A stretch of DNA of 64,000 nucleotides, from contig NC_085884.1 of NCBI RefSeq assembly GCF_035222275.1, forward strand, positions 4,154,001 through 4,218,000, written 5' to 3'. How positions within the stretch are numbered: the stretch's first letter is position 1; the number at the start of each line of letters is the position of its first letter. The position numbers and the translations under genes were made by a program. The stretch comes from Podospora bellae-mahoneyi. Lineage: Eukaryota > Ascomycota > Sordariomycetes > Sordariales > Podosporaceae. Shown in pieces: positions 46,572 to 57,439 of the stretch. Below the pieces are notes generated by a model, which saw only the letters and a list, made by a program, of their open reading frames with translations, had not been told where the DNA came from and did not search any database.

Positions 46572-46970
46572 CTAGTTTTGAGTTGAGCCACGGAACCCCA
46601 AGATTCTGCAAAGACCCCTTGCCTCTTGAGAGCATTCAACGCTCCTCCGCCTTTCCTCATTTATACACTTTTGCTCCTGTCTTTCCTCATCCTCCTGCTC
46701 CTTTCTTTCTCCGTCTTTGCTCTCCTTCCACTCCTCTTCCGTTTGTTCTCGCTCCTCACGCTGTTCGATATTCTCCACGGTGAGCATCTCTTTTCCTGCT
46801 CCGTCCACCTTCTCCTCTTCGCGGGCGTGTCTTGCTTCCTCGACTTTTGCGGCTTTCAATTTATCAGCATTCTCCCGTTCGATTTGATCGTGGTAGAGGG
46901 GGACGAGAGGGATGTAGAGCTCTGCCCAGTCCACTGGTGTTGATTCGGGATCGCGATCGCCGCGGCTCAT
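46572..46970 (-). CDS. Unrecognised 132-aa Glu/Arg/Lys-rich coiled-coil protein
   Basis: One open frame of 132 aa. A short ordered start (PVDWAELYIPLVPLYHDQIE) is followed by about 80 residues of nearly pure Glu/Arg/Lys/Gln heptads. No introns, no signal peptide. No family recognised. The antisense strand is also open because of the simple GAG/CTC composition, but the defined N-terminus favours the minus strand. Confidence 0.4.
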   Translation of the reverse strand: MSRGDRDPESTPVDWAELYIPLVPLYHDQIERENADKLKAAKVEEARHAREEEKVDGAGKEMLTVENIEQREEREQTEEEWKESKDGERKEQEDEERQEQKCINEERRRSVECSQEARGLCRILGFRGSTQN

Positions 46971-47186
46971 GGTGAGGCAGTCGGTGAAGATTGTCGGGTA
47001 GATAATGGTTAGGTGGGGCTCTTGGTAGGTGAAGGATCTCGTGTGTTAGGTGATGGAAAGAAAGTCGGGATTAAATGAAGGGGTGGCTCCGTTGTTTATA
47101 ACGATGAAAAGAGGGGACTGTTTCAAAGTAGTAATTGTGGATGTGGTGTTGTAGAAGTCTGCTCTTCGTTGTGTGGTGGTGATTAT

Positions 47187-47528
47187 CTATAGAAGATTGC
47201 AACGTCGTGATTTCTGTTTCTTTCTGCTTTTAGCTGGAGTGTGTAGTGCGGCTGAGCTCTGAGTGGTTGTCTTGTGGTGATTTTGACCACCAGGCGCTGT
47301 GCTTGCTTTTGGCACGGCTGCTTCTGTTGAAATTGCTGGGGAGTGTGTACCTGGCGGCCGTTGTCCCGTTGCTTGACTGACCTGAGCCGGCTGGAGTTGA
47401 CTTCGTGCTCTAGCGTTATCGTTCGCCTTGAGGTGTTGTATTTCAAGCTCTAGCCTGAGGGCTTGATTGAGTGTTTCCGGGTTGATGGGGAGAGAAAGGG
47501 GTAGTGTTGGGTCCTCTGGTGTGGCCAT
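47187..47528 (-). CDS. Unrecognised 113-aa hydrophilic protein
   Basis: Start chosen at the Met of MATPEDPTLPLSLPINPETL at 47528. A short helix (LNQALRLELEIQHLKANDNA) could form a coiled coil. The rest is Gln/Ser/Ala-rich and ends in a basic KSRKKQKSRRCNLL; the final Cys-Asn-Leu-Leu has the look of a possible lipidation-type tail but is not a strict CaaX box. No homology recognised. Confidence 0.4.
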   Translation of the reverse strand: MATPEDPTLPLSLPINPETLNQALRLELEIQHLKANDNARARSQLQPAQVSQATGQRPPGTHSPAISTEAAVPKASTAPGGQNHHKTTTQSSAALHTPAKSRKKQKSRRCNLL

Positions 47529-49078
47529 TCTGTCAGGGTGTCTCTGCGTGCCACACAACTGCTCTTGGTGTGGCCACTGTTAGAGTCGGTCTGTGCTTGT
47601 ATGGAAGATCAGGCGAGAGTAATCATTCCATTCAAGATTTTTGGAGGAAAGAGCTGGCGTCAAAGTGGGCTGCAGAGGTGTCATGTATCTTGTAGGGCTC
47701 TGCTACTGTAAACGGGATGGAACAGTCAGTTACATCATCTTGGCAAAATGGGCAAGTTTGTTCATGGTCATGCAGACTATAGTATTTTTTGTCATCTACA
47801 ACTCTAACATGACGCCGAAGTTGCGTCTATCAATTTTCTTGCAGCTGTTGGGCTGATTCGGCCGGCGATTCCAATAGTTTGCTCCCCATACACCTCAATC
47901 GACACGTCAGCACATGGCCCGCGCTATTGCTTTCATCTCGTTCAGCCCCTTGTTCCTCGTGTTTGGTGAAGTATTTCGCTTGTATGCTTTGGTGGTGTCC
48001 ATGACTGTGCTGACATGCGGTGTCACCTTCATGACCGCTTCTGTTGTTTCGTAAACAGATGTGGAAGAGCTCAATCGTTTGGACTGCTTCCGGAGCAGGT
48101 GCGATTCTTGCAGGAGGTGCTACTCCTGGAAGAGGTGCTGCTGTTGCAACTAGCCATATTCATGTTGCTTGTTGTGTACTTGTCAATCATGGGGGTGTAG
48201 TTGTCAATCGAACAGTAAGAATGAGCGCTTGATCGGGCTGCCTGTGACTGTTGTCTGGCAGATAGTTGAGTGAAACATGTTGCAACACACCAAACAAGCA
48301 GTGAAGTGATCATCCATGGCACTCATCCCTAAAAAAGGGCCATTGTTCCACTACCTTCTGTTATCCGAGCTTGAATTGCATCCCCATGAGCCAATGTATT
48401 TCAGGCCATGGGGAACACAAGTGTTGTGGCTGGGCGCACATCCCCTGAAATACCCCTGAGCCGTTGCTCGGCAACAGGTCAATTTGTTTACAAGTTGAAG
48501 GTATAGTAGCAAAACTGTGATGAAAATGGACAAGATCACTGTGAATACATCATGGGTCAGCAGAGACCATATAATCGGCAGCCACGTCGTGGGCAAGATA
48601 ACTGGTACTGCAAGTCGGTCAAACGTAGAATCTTTTGTTAACCTACCCCTTTTTAGAAGAAGAAGAGGCCTTGATGGATATTTATTACACCTCAAAAGAT
48701 AGTTCAGAGGCCCATTAACTATCTTTGTAAGCCCCTTAACTATCTTGAAGGCCTTTCTCTCTTTTAAGGCTTGGTTTAGCGTTTTGCAGAGCCAGTTATT
48801 TTGTCCACATTGTGGCAGCATACTGGAGTTGTGGACCTGTATGTGAGATTTGGCTAGGAGAAGTCGGGTAACCAATCGTGAGAGCCATCTTCATGCACGT
48901 AAGCATGCCGTTGGCCAAGCTTGCATTCTGTGCGGATACGACAGTGCATACATAAGCTAGAGAATGAGCCTGAGCCAGTGCTACCCCTCATCGGGCTCAT
49001 TCCCAAATTTTTGATCCCCACCATTGAGTGCTGTGTGCAAGTTATCAGCCTTTGACACAGACGACACTTCAGTTCAAA
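47529..49078. other. Gene-free accessory stretch with AT-rich repeat remnant
   Basis: No supportable gene. Short frames at 48015-48232 and 48351-48875 lack protein character. The stretch 48640-48790 is AT-rich and holds the inverted repeat listed separately. Confidence 0.45.
48695..48746. repeat. Short inverted repeat plus direct copy
   Basis: AAAGATAGTT (48695-48704) and AACTATCTTT (48717-48726) are perfect 10-bp inverted arms around 12 nt. A further AACTATCTT follows at 48738-48746. The 13-mer TTAACTATCTTTG also occurs at 41068. This may be the relic of a dispersed element; no family identified. Confidence 0.5.
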
Positions 49079-50207
49079 CTGGAGCCTCTGTCAGCGGCGG
49101 TAACAGTATTTGAGGTTGCTGGCGCAATTACATACGTGATAAGCGCTGCCACGGCATTCATGCGAGATATTCGAGGGGCTCGACAAGAAATCATCGCCGT
49201 CAAAAAGGACCTAACATCACTCAAAGGTGTGCTTGAGATACTCGCGGATGACTTTCACGATGCCGATAAGATCAAGCTCCCAGACAGCGTGCTTGAGCGA
49301 ATTGTCGATGTGGCTGCAGACTGCCAGAATGTCGTGAATCAGATTGGCGGGTTGTTGAAGGAAGGTTCGCGTGTCAGTTGGGCTCTGTCGGGAAAAAAGG
49401 AGATGGAAGGCTTGCAAGAAGATCTGGAAAGACACAAAGCCACCCTCAGTATAACACTGGATTTGGTATCTGTGTAAGTTTTGTGTGTGCAGCCCTTGGG
49501 AAAGTGAGTAGCTTATCGTAGACAGCATCATCATCAAAGACATCCAAGACGACACAGAGCACATTCTCCAAGACACCTCGGCCATCAAAGGCAACACAGC
49601 ACAGATACAAACAGACATCGACCGTTTTCTGCAGGGAATTTCTCAGCTTCAACTCCAGTTGAATGCGCCGGAGACAGGGCTAAGACCATCGAATTATGTT
49701 CTCGGCCGGTTTCTCGCCGACCTGAGGACCGACGCGGAGACCATTCTTGGAGATGCAGAGTATCTTGATGACAGGACAGAACAGTATCATGGGTATCTGC
49801 ACAGCCAGGAAGAATATGACTTCAGATCACCCGAAGAGCCAACACCCGCTCCCATCACCGTGAGCGACACAGAAGGGAGACGTTGTTTGGTCCCATTTCG
49901 TGCTTGCAGAACCTGGCTGGTAAGTGACCCAACGCTGAGTCAGTGATATTAACAGCTCAGCCATGCTGATGACCTTTAGGAAATGTCGAAGGCAATAAAA
50001 CAATTGTATGGCCATCTTCCTCAGAATGACCAGGTCCGGGCTGGAAATTGCGAAGTCTTCGGTCCTAGTGGAGAGATAATCCTGCCAGCATTTCGGGAAA
50101 GCTTCGTTTTACCAGGTTGGGAAGTGACGCTGAAGCTACGCCAAGTCAAGATGGCCAACCAGTCCCTTAAAGCAGAAGCGACAATTGTTGATGAAACTAA
50201 ACCTTAG
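49079..50207 (+). CDS. STAND-type N-terminal domain fused to ubiquitin-like (ULD) domain
   Basis: Exons end at 49473, 49526-49919 and 49980-50207; introns are 52 and 60 nt. From the CTG at 49079 the product is about 338 aa. The first ~130 residues (LEPLSAAVTVFEVAGAITYV onward) match the helical N-terminal domain of fungal STAND/NLR proteins, which normally begins with Met-Glu-Pro-Leu. A helical linker follows (SAIKGNTAQIQTDIDRFLQG). The last ~95 residues (VPFRACRTWLEMSKAIKQ, then VFGPSGEIILPAFRE and PGWEVTLKLR) match the ubiquitin-like domain of fungal ULD proteins. There is no NACHT or NB-ARC domain. In place of the expected ATG there is CTG, and the only upstream codons in frame end at TGA 49025-49027. 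A spliced upstream start (acceptor CACAG at 49060) remains possible. Confidence 0.65.
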
Positions 50208-50879
50208 TCAGAAGGCTCCCAAAATGAAGGACAATCAAAAAAGGCAGGCTCAACCACAAGGCCAGACAGCGGGAAAGAAATGCTTGGAAGGGTTCTTAAA
50301 CCGCGGACTGGGACTAAAGACAACAAGGAAAGTGACAACGAGAGGACAAAAGGAAAGAAAAACACACCGAATTCGACCTGATCCCGGTGAGAGGCTTCTT
50401 TGATCAGCGGAAGAAGGAGATCAGACATGCTTCGACTAAAGACAAGGTAAGATGAAGTCCTTGCGATCAGAAGGGAGGGATTGGGAGTGGACCTGTTTGC
50501 GACTGATCAAACCTGTGTCAGTAGATTGCTCGCCAGTGAGCACAAAGGCGCAGTCTCCCAGTCAACAGGCTCAGAGTCAGACTCGAGAAGAGGTGACAGC
50601 TGAGGCTTCCAAATTGCGCCAGAGCTACCCCCAATTGCAACCTGAAATACTGCAGCCAGTCACAGCTCCGACGCCTACTCAGGCGGTGTTTCGGCAGCTT
50701 CAGATTGCTCGCCATTCTCTGCCAACCCCCACTCTCACTCCAGCCCCAATCATTTCACCCCTCTACTACTTTCGGGCCACTCCATCGCACCCAGCTTCTA
50801 CCCTCTCCGCCTTTCACCCACAAAGCTCTGCCTCCCACACGAACATTCCTCCAACCACCACTAACGACTCACAACCATC
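50208..50879. other. Intergenic with low-complexity open frame
   Basis: A plus frame from 50452 runs on to 51285, overlapping the next gene in another frame. Its Ser/Thr/Pro/Gln composition looks like chance openness, so it is not called as a gene. Confidence 0.35.
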
Positions 50880-52061
50880 ATGGGGCACCCGCGCCCAATC
50901 TCCTGCGAGCAAATCGGCGACCTCACTTACTACAGAGAAATCGAGCGATTCCAGCGTCGAAGCGGAAGCCAACGAGACCACCTCGAGACCGAGAGACAAG
51001 AACAACGCCGGCGCGAAGAACGTGAAGAACACCGCCGCACCCACCAGGCTCGCCAGGGACAACGTCACGCCGCCCAGCAGCAACGAGAAGGAGAACAAGA
51101 ACAAGAACAAGAACAAGAAGAACACCGCCTCACCCAGCAGGCCCGCCGGGAACAACGTCGCGCCGCCAGGCAGCTACGAGAGCAAGAAGGAGAACAAGAA
51201 GCCCAGCCGGCTCCTACCATCCGGTGGCTCCCGCCACGGCACCAAGACGTCGAAACCCAACAGCAGCAGAGTCGAGGACAAGTGACTGCAGATTTCAACC
51301 ATCGTCAACACATTGCCCAACGAGGTCAGGACGAACCTTGGCAGATACTTCAGGCAAGCGCTGCACAAAATCAACAAGGACCTTCAGGCTTAGTGAGAAG
51401 CTTGAGGGATGTTTCCGTGCTCTCTAGCTTTGAGTTGCATTGTGCCCGTGTGAGAGCCGCAAGACGCGACTTCCAGTCACGGGAGGACACAGTTCCTGCA
51501 AAGAGGTCAGAATTGGCAGCTCGCAGAGAGGCTGTGAGAGTCGGAGAAACCGCAAGGGACAACCAATTGAACGATGAGGTCAATATCATCGCGACTCAAA
51601 CCCGCATATCCAATAATATCCCTGATGCTCGAAGTCTTGTGCCTCCTCAGGGTCAGCAGCCCAGTATCCAATCACCGGCAACGATAGCTCCCTCTCAAGA
51701 CCAGACAACATCCCCAACTATACCAAACCCACCGACAGCCGACCCCGAGCCGCGATTAGAACCACGCCGCAATCGAAGCCTGCTGTCCCTCGAAGAGCTG
51801 GCTTGTTTGCCTGGACCGAGATACATCCCCGGAGAACGACTCTACCCCGCCCCCGACATAGAAGAGTCCCAACTGCCTCCGATGAACCTCTACCGCCTTC
51901 CTTCGTACCGAACCTGGGAGACAATTGTAGACGTTCGACAGACATTGCCTGACAACGTGGAGGAACAGGTTAGACACGCCGCCCATGAACGGGAGCACCT
52001 GCGGGTACTTCTTCAATCGTTGATTAGTAGACTCGATGGGAGGAGGGAACCACGCCGATAA
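50880..52061 (+). CDS. Unrecognised 393-aa Gln/Arg/Glu-rich coiled-coil protein
   Basis: ATG at 50880 (ACCATCATGGGG) with an in-frame stop shortly upstream. Residues about 20-125 are Glu/Gln/Arg/His repeats predicted to form a long charged helix. The middle has ordered helices (SVLSSFELHCARVRAARRDF). The end has aromatic and proline-rich text (LACLPGPRYIPGERLYPAPD) and a final helix. No known family. Two other frames are open across 50880-51285 because of repeated AACAAG/GAGAAC units. The defined C-terminal half supports this frame. Confidence 0.45.
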   Translation: MGHPRPISCEQIGDLTYYREIERFQRRSGSQRDHLETERQEQRRREEREEHRRTHQARQGQRHAAQQQREGEQEQEQEQEEHRLTQQARREQRRAARQLREQEGEQEAQPAPTIRWLPPRHQDVETQQQQSRGQVTADFNHRQHIAQRGQDEPWQILQASAAQNQQGPSGLVRSLRDVSVLSSFELHCARVRAARRDFQSREDTVPAKRSELAARREAVRVGETARDNQLNDEVNIIATQTRISNNIPDARSLVPPQGQQPSIQSPATIAPSQDQTTSPTIPNPPTADPEPRLEPRRNRSLLSLEELACLPGPRYIPGERLYPAPDIEESQLPPMNLYRLPSYRTWETIVDVRQTLPDNVEEQVRHAAHEREHLRVLLQSLISRLDGRREPRR

Positions 52062-53500
52062 TGCTCTGGAGGAGGAGAGTGTTGGCTGATGTGGCGGGCA
52101 GACAAATGGTTATGTAGAGGGGTGGACGCTGGATAGTAAAGGAGGGAGTGATATCAGGTGGACAAAAGCAATGATTTTAATGACTGGCTTGGTCTTTTGT
52201 GAAGTGTTGTGAAGTCGATGAGAAGGTGGAAGCAGGAATGACCTTGTGTTTGATGTGCGTACAGAAGGGCACCATTTCTGGTCTTGGCATCGAAACTTGG
52301 CCCAACCCTGTAAATCTCCAGGTGCTTTACAATGTCAATGTGTCATAACCTACAATAAAAACTTCCATGAAACTCTCTGTCGTTTCAAATTAACTTATTT
52401 GTGTCTGGTCTTTCTGGCAGACATGTTGCACAAACTCGGCGGCTTGGTTCTGCTCTGTTTGTGGCCGTTCGCATTAGACACTGCTGCTGAAACGGAACAC
52501 CGCGATGCACGAACAGCAGAAGCCAGCACAACCCAACTGGGGCGGGCTATAAAGGTGTGTACATTTTAGATGCCGCTTTCTGCAGTCTAGATTTCGTGCA
52601 CATTTACAGCCTATAATGTACAAGGTAGATCGATAACCTTCCTACTGTTATTTGGGGAGTGAAACAATCACTTGAGATATACCGTGCCAGCTGTGTCAAG
52701 TCAACAAGACAAGTGGTCACTCCATTTTCGATTTGGTGCCATCGCAGCACTTCATTATCTAAAAAGTGCCATTGCAAGACTGGCCGAAGGTAGACGACCC
52801 AGAGCAAGCTGTTTCCCGAGAATGGCTGGGCCCACAGATTAGTTCTCTCATAACATCGAGGACCTGTATAGTAGTCTGGGCACAGGCACAACAAGCGACC
52901 ACCAGTCCCATGACTGAGTATCGTTGGTACAACAGCGTCTTGCTGCCTCCTCTTGAATAACAATATTGAGTCAGAAGATGGAGGCGCGTCATATGCTTTT
53001 GAAGGTAGACATAAGCAAACGGGAATCTTGGGCGTCAACGAAACAGAGTGCATGAGCAGTTGGGCTTGTGGTCATAAAGGAGTGTTATTATCTAGTCCTG
53101 GAGCTCGTGTCGGTAACAATGACCTCTTCTTTGCCGGACGGGATGGGGGGACACAGCTGAATAAATCTGTTTTGACTACACCGCCCTGTCAAAACAGGTG
53201 TGTACCCATAGGGGTCACTAAGCAGCGCTGTGGGTGGTCATTGCGCACAATCCATTCACTTAACTTCAGTTACTCTGCACGGTCACTGTTTGTGCACGCA
53301 ACTTTCCCCACGTACCTTTTCTCCCATAACAACAATCAACAAGCCCAGCTGCTTATATTGTGCTTGAGTCGTCCTCATTGTCAAACCAAAACATCCCAAG
53401 CCGCCTCTCCTGCAACCCAGGTGCATCAAGCAAACAGCTATATACTCCACAGAACTTAGTCAAAGATTCCCCAGAATCAACTCATTGCCACTCGGACAGG
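52062..53500. other. Gene-poor region, possible secreted peptide at 52424
   Basis: An ATG near 52424 opens a signal-peptide-like start (MLHKLGGLVLLCLWPFALDT) of about 48 codons that stops without recognisable mature domain. It may be a first exon, but no convincing acceptor exon was found. Frames at 52604-53460 are unresolved. Confidence 0.3.
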
Positions 53501-54427
53501 ATGGAGAATATACACCAACCACCCAGCTGGTATGCAACGACACAGTACCTCAAGTTCAAGATAGACAAGCTCTCTCAAGCTGCTGAGGCCCTCATCACCC
53601 AAATCCCAACAGGATCCATTAATTGGCCTGCGGACCGACAACAAGTGCTGGCGTTGTTGGAGGAGATGACCCAGCTTGATCTCCTCTACCTCGACCTGCA
53701 AAACACCCTCCAGAAGGAGGCAACTTGGGAGCAGAGCCCAGAATACCAGCCGCGATGGCCGTGGCCAAGAACCGACGAGCTCCTGCAGATTAGAACCAGA
53801 GAGATGTTGGCTCAGGAGGCCAACCATTTGGAGTCGCAGAAGCGACAAATCAAGGCTTGGGTCACACGACAGGAGTCGCTGGAGGAGCAGAGGCGGCGGC
53901 AAATGGACTATATCGGTCCTTTTCAGCTCGGCCCTCCGGCCCTGCGACAGGTCCAAAGAGAACCACAGCACCACCGGCCGATGCCGGATAACCCACAGCC
54001 TACTCGTCCGGTGGATCAACCCCAGCCAGCTCGTCGCGCGGTTCAACCCAAGCCTGCTCGGCCCGCGGCTCAACACCAGCCTCAGCCACGCCAGCGTCTC
54101 CCCCGCTTGGCTCCCAAGCCTGTGGTCCAGCCACACCTGCCTCAGGGGCATCAACAAGTTCGGCAACAACAGTACCGTCAACAACAGCCCGCTGCCCCGG
54201 TTCGCCCTGCACCACTGATGGCCTTGCAGCGCCAGGCACACTCCCAGCAGCCACCCCCCCAACAACCACAGCCTGAACAGGGACAACACCGCCGAGTGAG
54301 TCCCCTCACACAATTCCTCATCAACTGCGGCGCCATTCCGGCAGATTCTCCCTTGATAAAGCCAGAGAATTCTCCCGAGATCAAGAAAGAGAGCCCTTCT
54401 CCAGTGAAGCCACAGCCGCGCGACTAA
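53501..54427 (+). CDS. Unrecognised 308-aa Pro/Gln-rich protein with helical N-half
   Basis: ATG at 53501 (ACAGGATGGAG). Residues 1-150 are helical: LKFKIDKLSQAAEALITQIP, LALLEEMTQLDLLYLDLQNT and REMLAQEANHLESQKRQIKA. Residues 150-280 are Pro/Gln/Arg repeats such as PARPAAQHQPQP. The end has an acidic/Ser/Pro tail with SPEIKKESPSPVKP. No known domain. Helix-then-disorder design resembles an adaptor or scaffold, but this is only shape. It follows the 393-aa gene on the same strand and shares its style without visible sequence likeness. Confidence 0.5.
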   Translation: MENIHQPPSWYATTQYLKFKIDKLSQAAEALITQIPTGSINWPADRQQVLALLEEMTQLDLLYLDLQNTLQKEATWEQSPEYQPRWPWPRTDELLQIRTREMLAQEANHLESQKRQIKAWVTRQESLEEQRRRQMDYIGPFQLGPPALRQVQREPQHHRPMPDNPQPTRPVDQPQPARRAVQPKPARPAAQHQPQPRQRLPRLAPKPVVQPHLPQGHQQVRQQQYRQQQPAAPVRPAPLMALQRQAHSQQPPPQQPQPEQGQHRRVSPLTQFLINCGAIPADSPLIKPENSPEIKKESPSPVKPQPRD

Positions 54428-55320
54428 GGGCAAGCAAAAGTCATAGACAAGGGAAAGGAGAAAGGGCACCCTGAGCGGGCAGTGTGAATGACGTCTCCCT
54501 TGAACGCGTGAAGCTGGAGGTGATTTAGCAATTGAGACAGGTCACATCAAGATCACATTATCACTGTATGTAAATTTAGACTGTATTTATGCCTCCTGAA
54601 AGCTTGTCTCTATACATCCATGTCTTAGAGGTCCGTGTTGATTGATCGCCTGCTGCCACCGTAAACTATGGACGAGCGGTGCTGGTGTGAGTGTTGGCCT
54701 GCATCGACGTATCTACCGTTGTGGGAAAGTAAGATTTGAGGTCACCGTGGTCACAGTAGAACTTCCTTTACAAATCCCCAATCATACACGGTGTCCAGAC
54801 TTAATACGCCGTCTCTTAAACCTGGATTCATCATCTTAACGGTTATTACACTGTAACTGATCCCAGGCAGACAACAGGAAGCCCTGCATTCAGGACGGGC
54901 ATCAAACACAGCCCAGGAATCCATCGATCTTGCAGGGCCCCAGGGTATTGTCTTTTGAGCGTATATTCGTTTTCATAAGGTGTAGAGTTGATATAAGAAA
55001 TTCAGGTAACCCTGGCATGAATTGGACGAGGTTGTTCTAGGAAAGGTCTGTCAACTGAACAGTTTTTAGCATGGCTGTCTAGAGACATGACAAGTGATAT
55101 ATCCATGAGATGAAGAGAACCAACATGGCATAACAGTCGTGGGGTGCGTGTCCTGGTCTGTTATAAGTTTAACCAATCATTTTGTGCTTGTGGTCAACCT
55201 TTAGGCAGCCACTCCCAACCCCGCACTGCAGCCTGCATTTGCAGGTCTTCCCACAAACAACACCAAGCAGAACTCTTGTTCTTATTCCTGTCCACCACGC
55301 CTTGCATAGCATCTACAACC
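54428..55320. other. Intergenic before the DUF7600 gene
   Basis: No gene recognised. AT-rich in part (54900-55080). Confidence 0.45.
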
Positions 55321-57277
55321 ATGGGTCGATACCATTGTCCGCTCTGCGGATGGCAAATATATGAGTCAAGGCCAATGTCCTCATCATGGAATCAAGAATT
55401 TCGCGGCCGTGAGTCACCCAACTGCGCGTACCTCATGAGGCCCCCCCCCTCCCTAACAAACTCGTTCCAAAGTCTGCCGCTGTTCAATCAGCAACCGAAC
55501 TAACCTCACGGGTGTGGGAAATCAGAACCGTGTTGCCTCTCGATCCTTCGTCGCCCCATTAAACCCAGCTGGGCGATACGACGACCCTGGCTACAGGATT
55601 TCAGAGCAAGACGCGGTTGGAACCCATTTTTGTGAAATCAACAACAAATCCGGATTCCCTGTACACAATATCTGTTGGAAGCTACTCGAGGAGGCCATCT
55701 ACCCCAGCCCGGTGCCAGCTGAAAGGTTGTTCGATGTCTTGAAGTCTTTCGTATGGCCGTCGTTGTGCGTCGATGGGCGGCTTGATTGGCGCTGGAGAGA
55801 AATCTCGCAGTCAGCAGAGTGTTCATCGAAAGACTCATTCCCTTGGGATATCACCGCCAACGCGAACACCGCTGATGTGCCGCCATTCACATCGGATCCG
55901 TATTTCGTCGACCTTCGCAACAGACGGCAAGCCTGGCAGAAGATATTGACTCTTGTTGACATCCTGGGACTTTGTCCAACTCCAAACGCCGCGTTTACGA
56001 AGAGGGGTCATTTGGCACACTTGAAGCCCCGGCCAGACTGTACTCTACGAGTCGGGGGGAGTGCCGCAGAGTCCCTAGTCGGCACGGTGGGTCCGCTGCA
56101 AGTGGGATGTTTCCGAAAATCCGTACAATCTCTTGCTATCCCCAACGAGACAGTCCGAATATCTGCGTCAACCATAGATGTGGGATCCTTTACGTACATC
56201 TCCGGTTTGACCATTGTGTCGAATTCGCAGACAGAAAGCGCTGGCCACCTGGGTCCCAAGGAAAGGGACCGATCCGTCACCCTAAACGCTGCTGATCTAC
56301 GGGGCCTCAACGTTGCGGTTGGTTTGAGAGGTATCCACGCTTTGCAGTTTGCAGATTCGGCAGGACTGACCCCTTGGCTGGGCGATCCTCATGATGCTGC
56401 AAAAACGACGAGGCTAGGGAGTGTATCAAATATTTCATCACTGGAAGTCTGGTCCGATGTACGTGAAAGGTTCTGATAAAAGACGCGTGAAGCTAACAAG
56501 GCGTTGTAGGCATTCAGAATCGTCGAGATTGGTATCGTGAAGAAGCAAAGTTCCGAGCTCAGCGACACAGAAAATATCTCAGACTTGAGGATTTTCGGAA
56601 TATGGTATCCCGATATTCCCCCTCCTCAACTCAACCTGAATGAAGAGTGCTTCTTCTCTGCGAAAGCATTTGCGGAGGGATTCAGACCGCTGTTCTGGAC
56701 CCATTTCGGCGGCCCAGGTGGTGTGCATCTAAAAAGCCTACTGAGAATATATTGGAATCAGCCGGCCGAAACTATCAGTTTTGCTTATGAAAACAAGGGG
56801 GTTCCATTGAGCTCTCAGAGCTTCGGTCGGGCACCAGAACCTGAATGGGACGACGTCTCATCGTGTTCTGAGCCTGACACTTGGTCGAGCACGTTTGTAA
56901 TCGATGGACCTGGGGGAGAAATAATTACCGCTGTCGAGACTTGCCAGAAGTACCGGAAGACTGGCAGAACATGGGAGTGTACAGAAGGAGTCCTAGCTGG
57001 ATTCAAGGTGAGTTAGCATGTCTGCAAACACCACACATCGTCCTGTTTGTGAAGCATAAGGGGCTAACATCACTTCAATCCCTAGGTTTTCACCAACCGT
57101 GGACGATCCCACCTGTTCCGGGGGGTTGTAGACGCCTATCCGGAGGACTGGAGAGTTGAGACGAAGCGACTTGAAGTGCCTCCAGGGAGTGTAGTTACAG
57201 GGCTATACGGGTTTTCTGTTCGGAATTTGGGATATGGACTTGCAGCACTGGGGACTATCACCGAGTTGGAGGCTTGA
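55321..57277 (+). CDS. DUF7600-type protein lacking an evident F-box
   Basis: Four exons: 55321-55408, 55473-56458, 56510-57007 and 57086-57277, giving 587 aa; introns are 64, 51 and 78 nt, and every junction keeps frame. It opens with a zinc-binding-like YHCPLCGWQI. Then come FPVHNICWKLLEEAIYPSPV with RLFDVLKS, then a beta-sheet domain with DVGSFTYISGLTIVSN, LNAADLRGLNVAVGLRGIHA and LRIFGIWYPDIPPP. This layout is known from fungal F-box/DUF7600 proteins, probable ubiquitin-ligase adaptors. In those, an F-box of about 45 residues sits between the Trp-rich segment and the RNRRQAWQ block; here SDPYFVDLRNRRQAW follows almost directly, so the F-box appears to have been lost. It lies at the boundary between the accessory region and the metabolic cluster. 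Confidence 0.75.
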
Positions 57278-57439
57278 CTCCCAGCGCAATCGCTCAGAAT
57301 TTCGGTCCAAGGGCATTCAGTTCACAAGCTTATTGGAGGTCCCCATTCGTTGAACAACAAATAAGCCAAAATAGATCCAAATCAACACTAATCCCCATCT
57401 CACCAAGATTATCCCCATCAGCAGTCCCGGCGCATTTCA

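Noticed and set aside
52604-53459. Possible small secreted toxin-like protein on either strand
   Set aside because: Short cysteine-containing frames exist, but none joins into a continuous protein with a signal peptide and credible splice sites.
53477-54469. 330-codon minus-strand frame
   Set aside because: Antisense to the Pro/Gln-rich gene; the plus strand has the clearer start and helical N-terminal domain.
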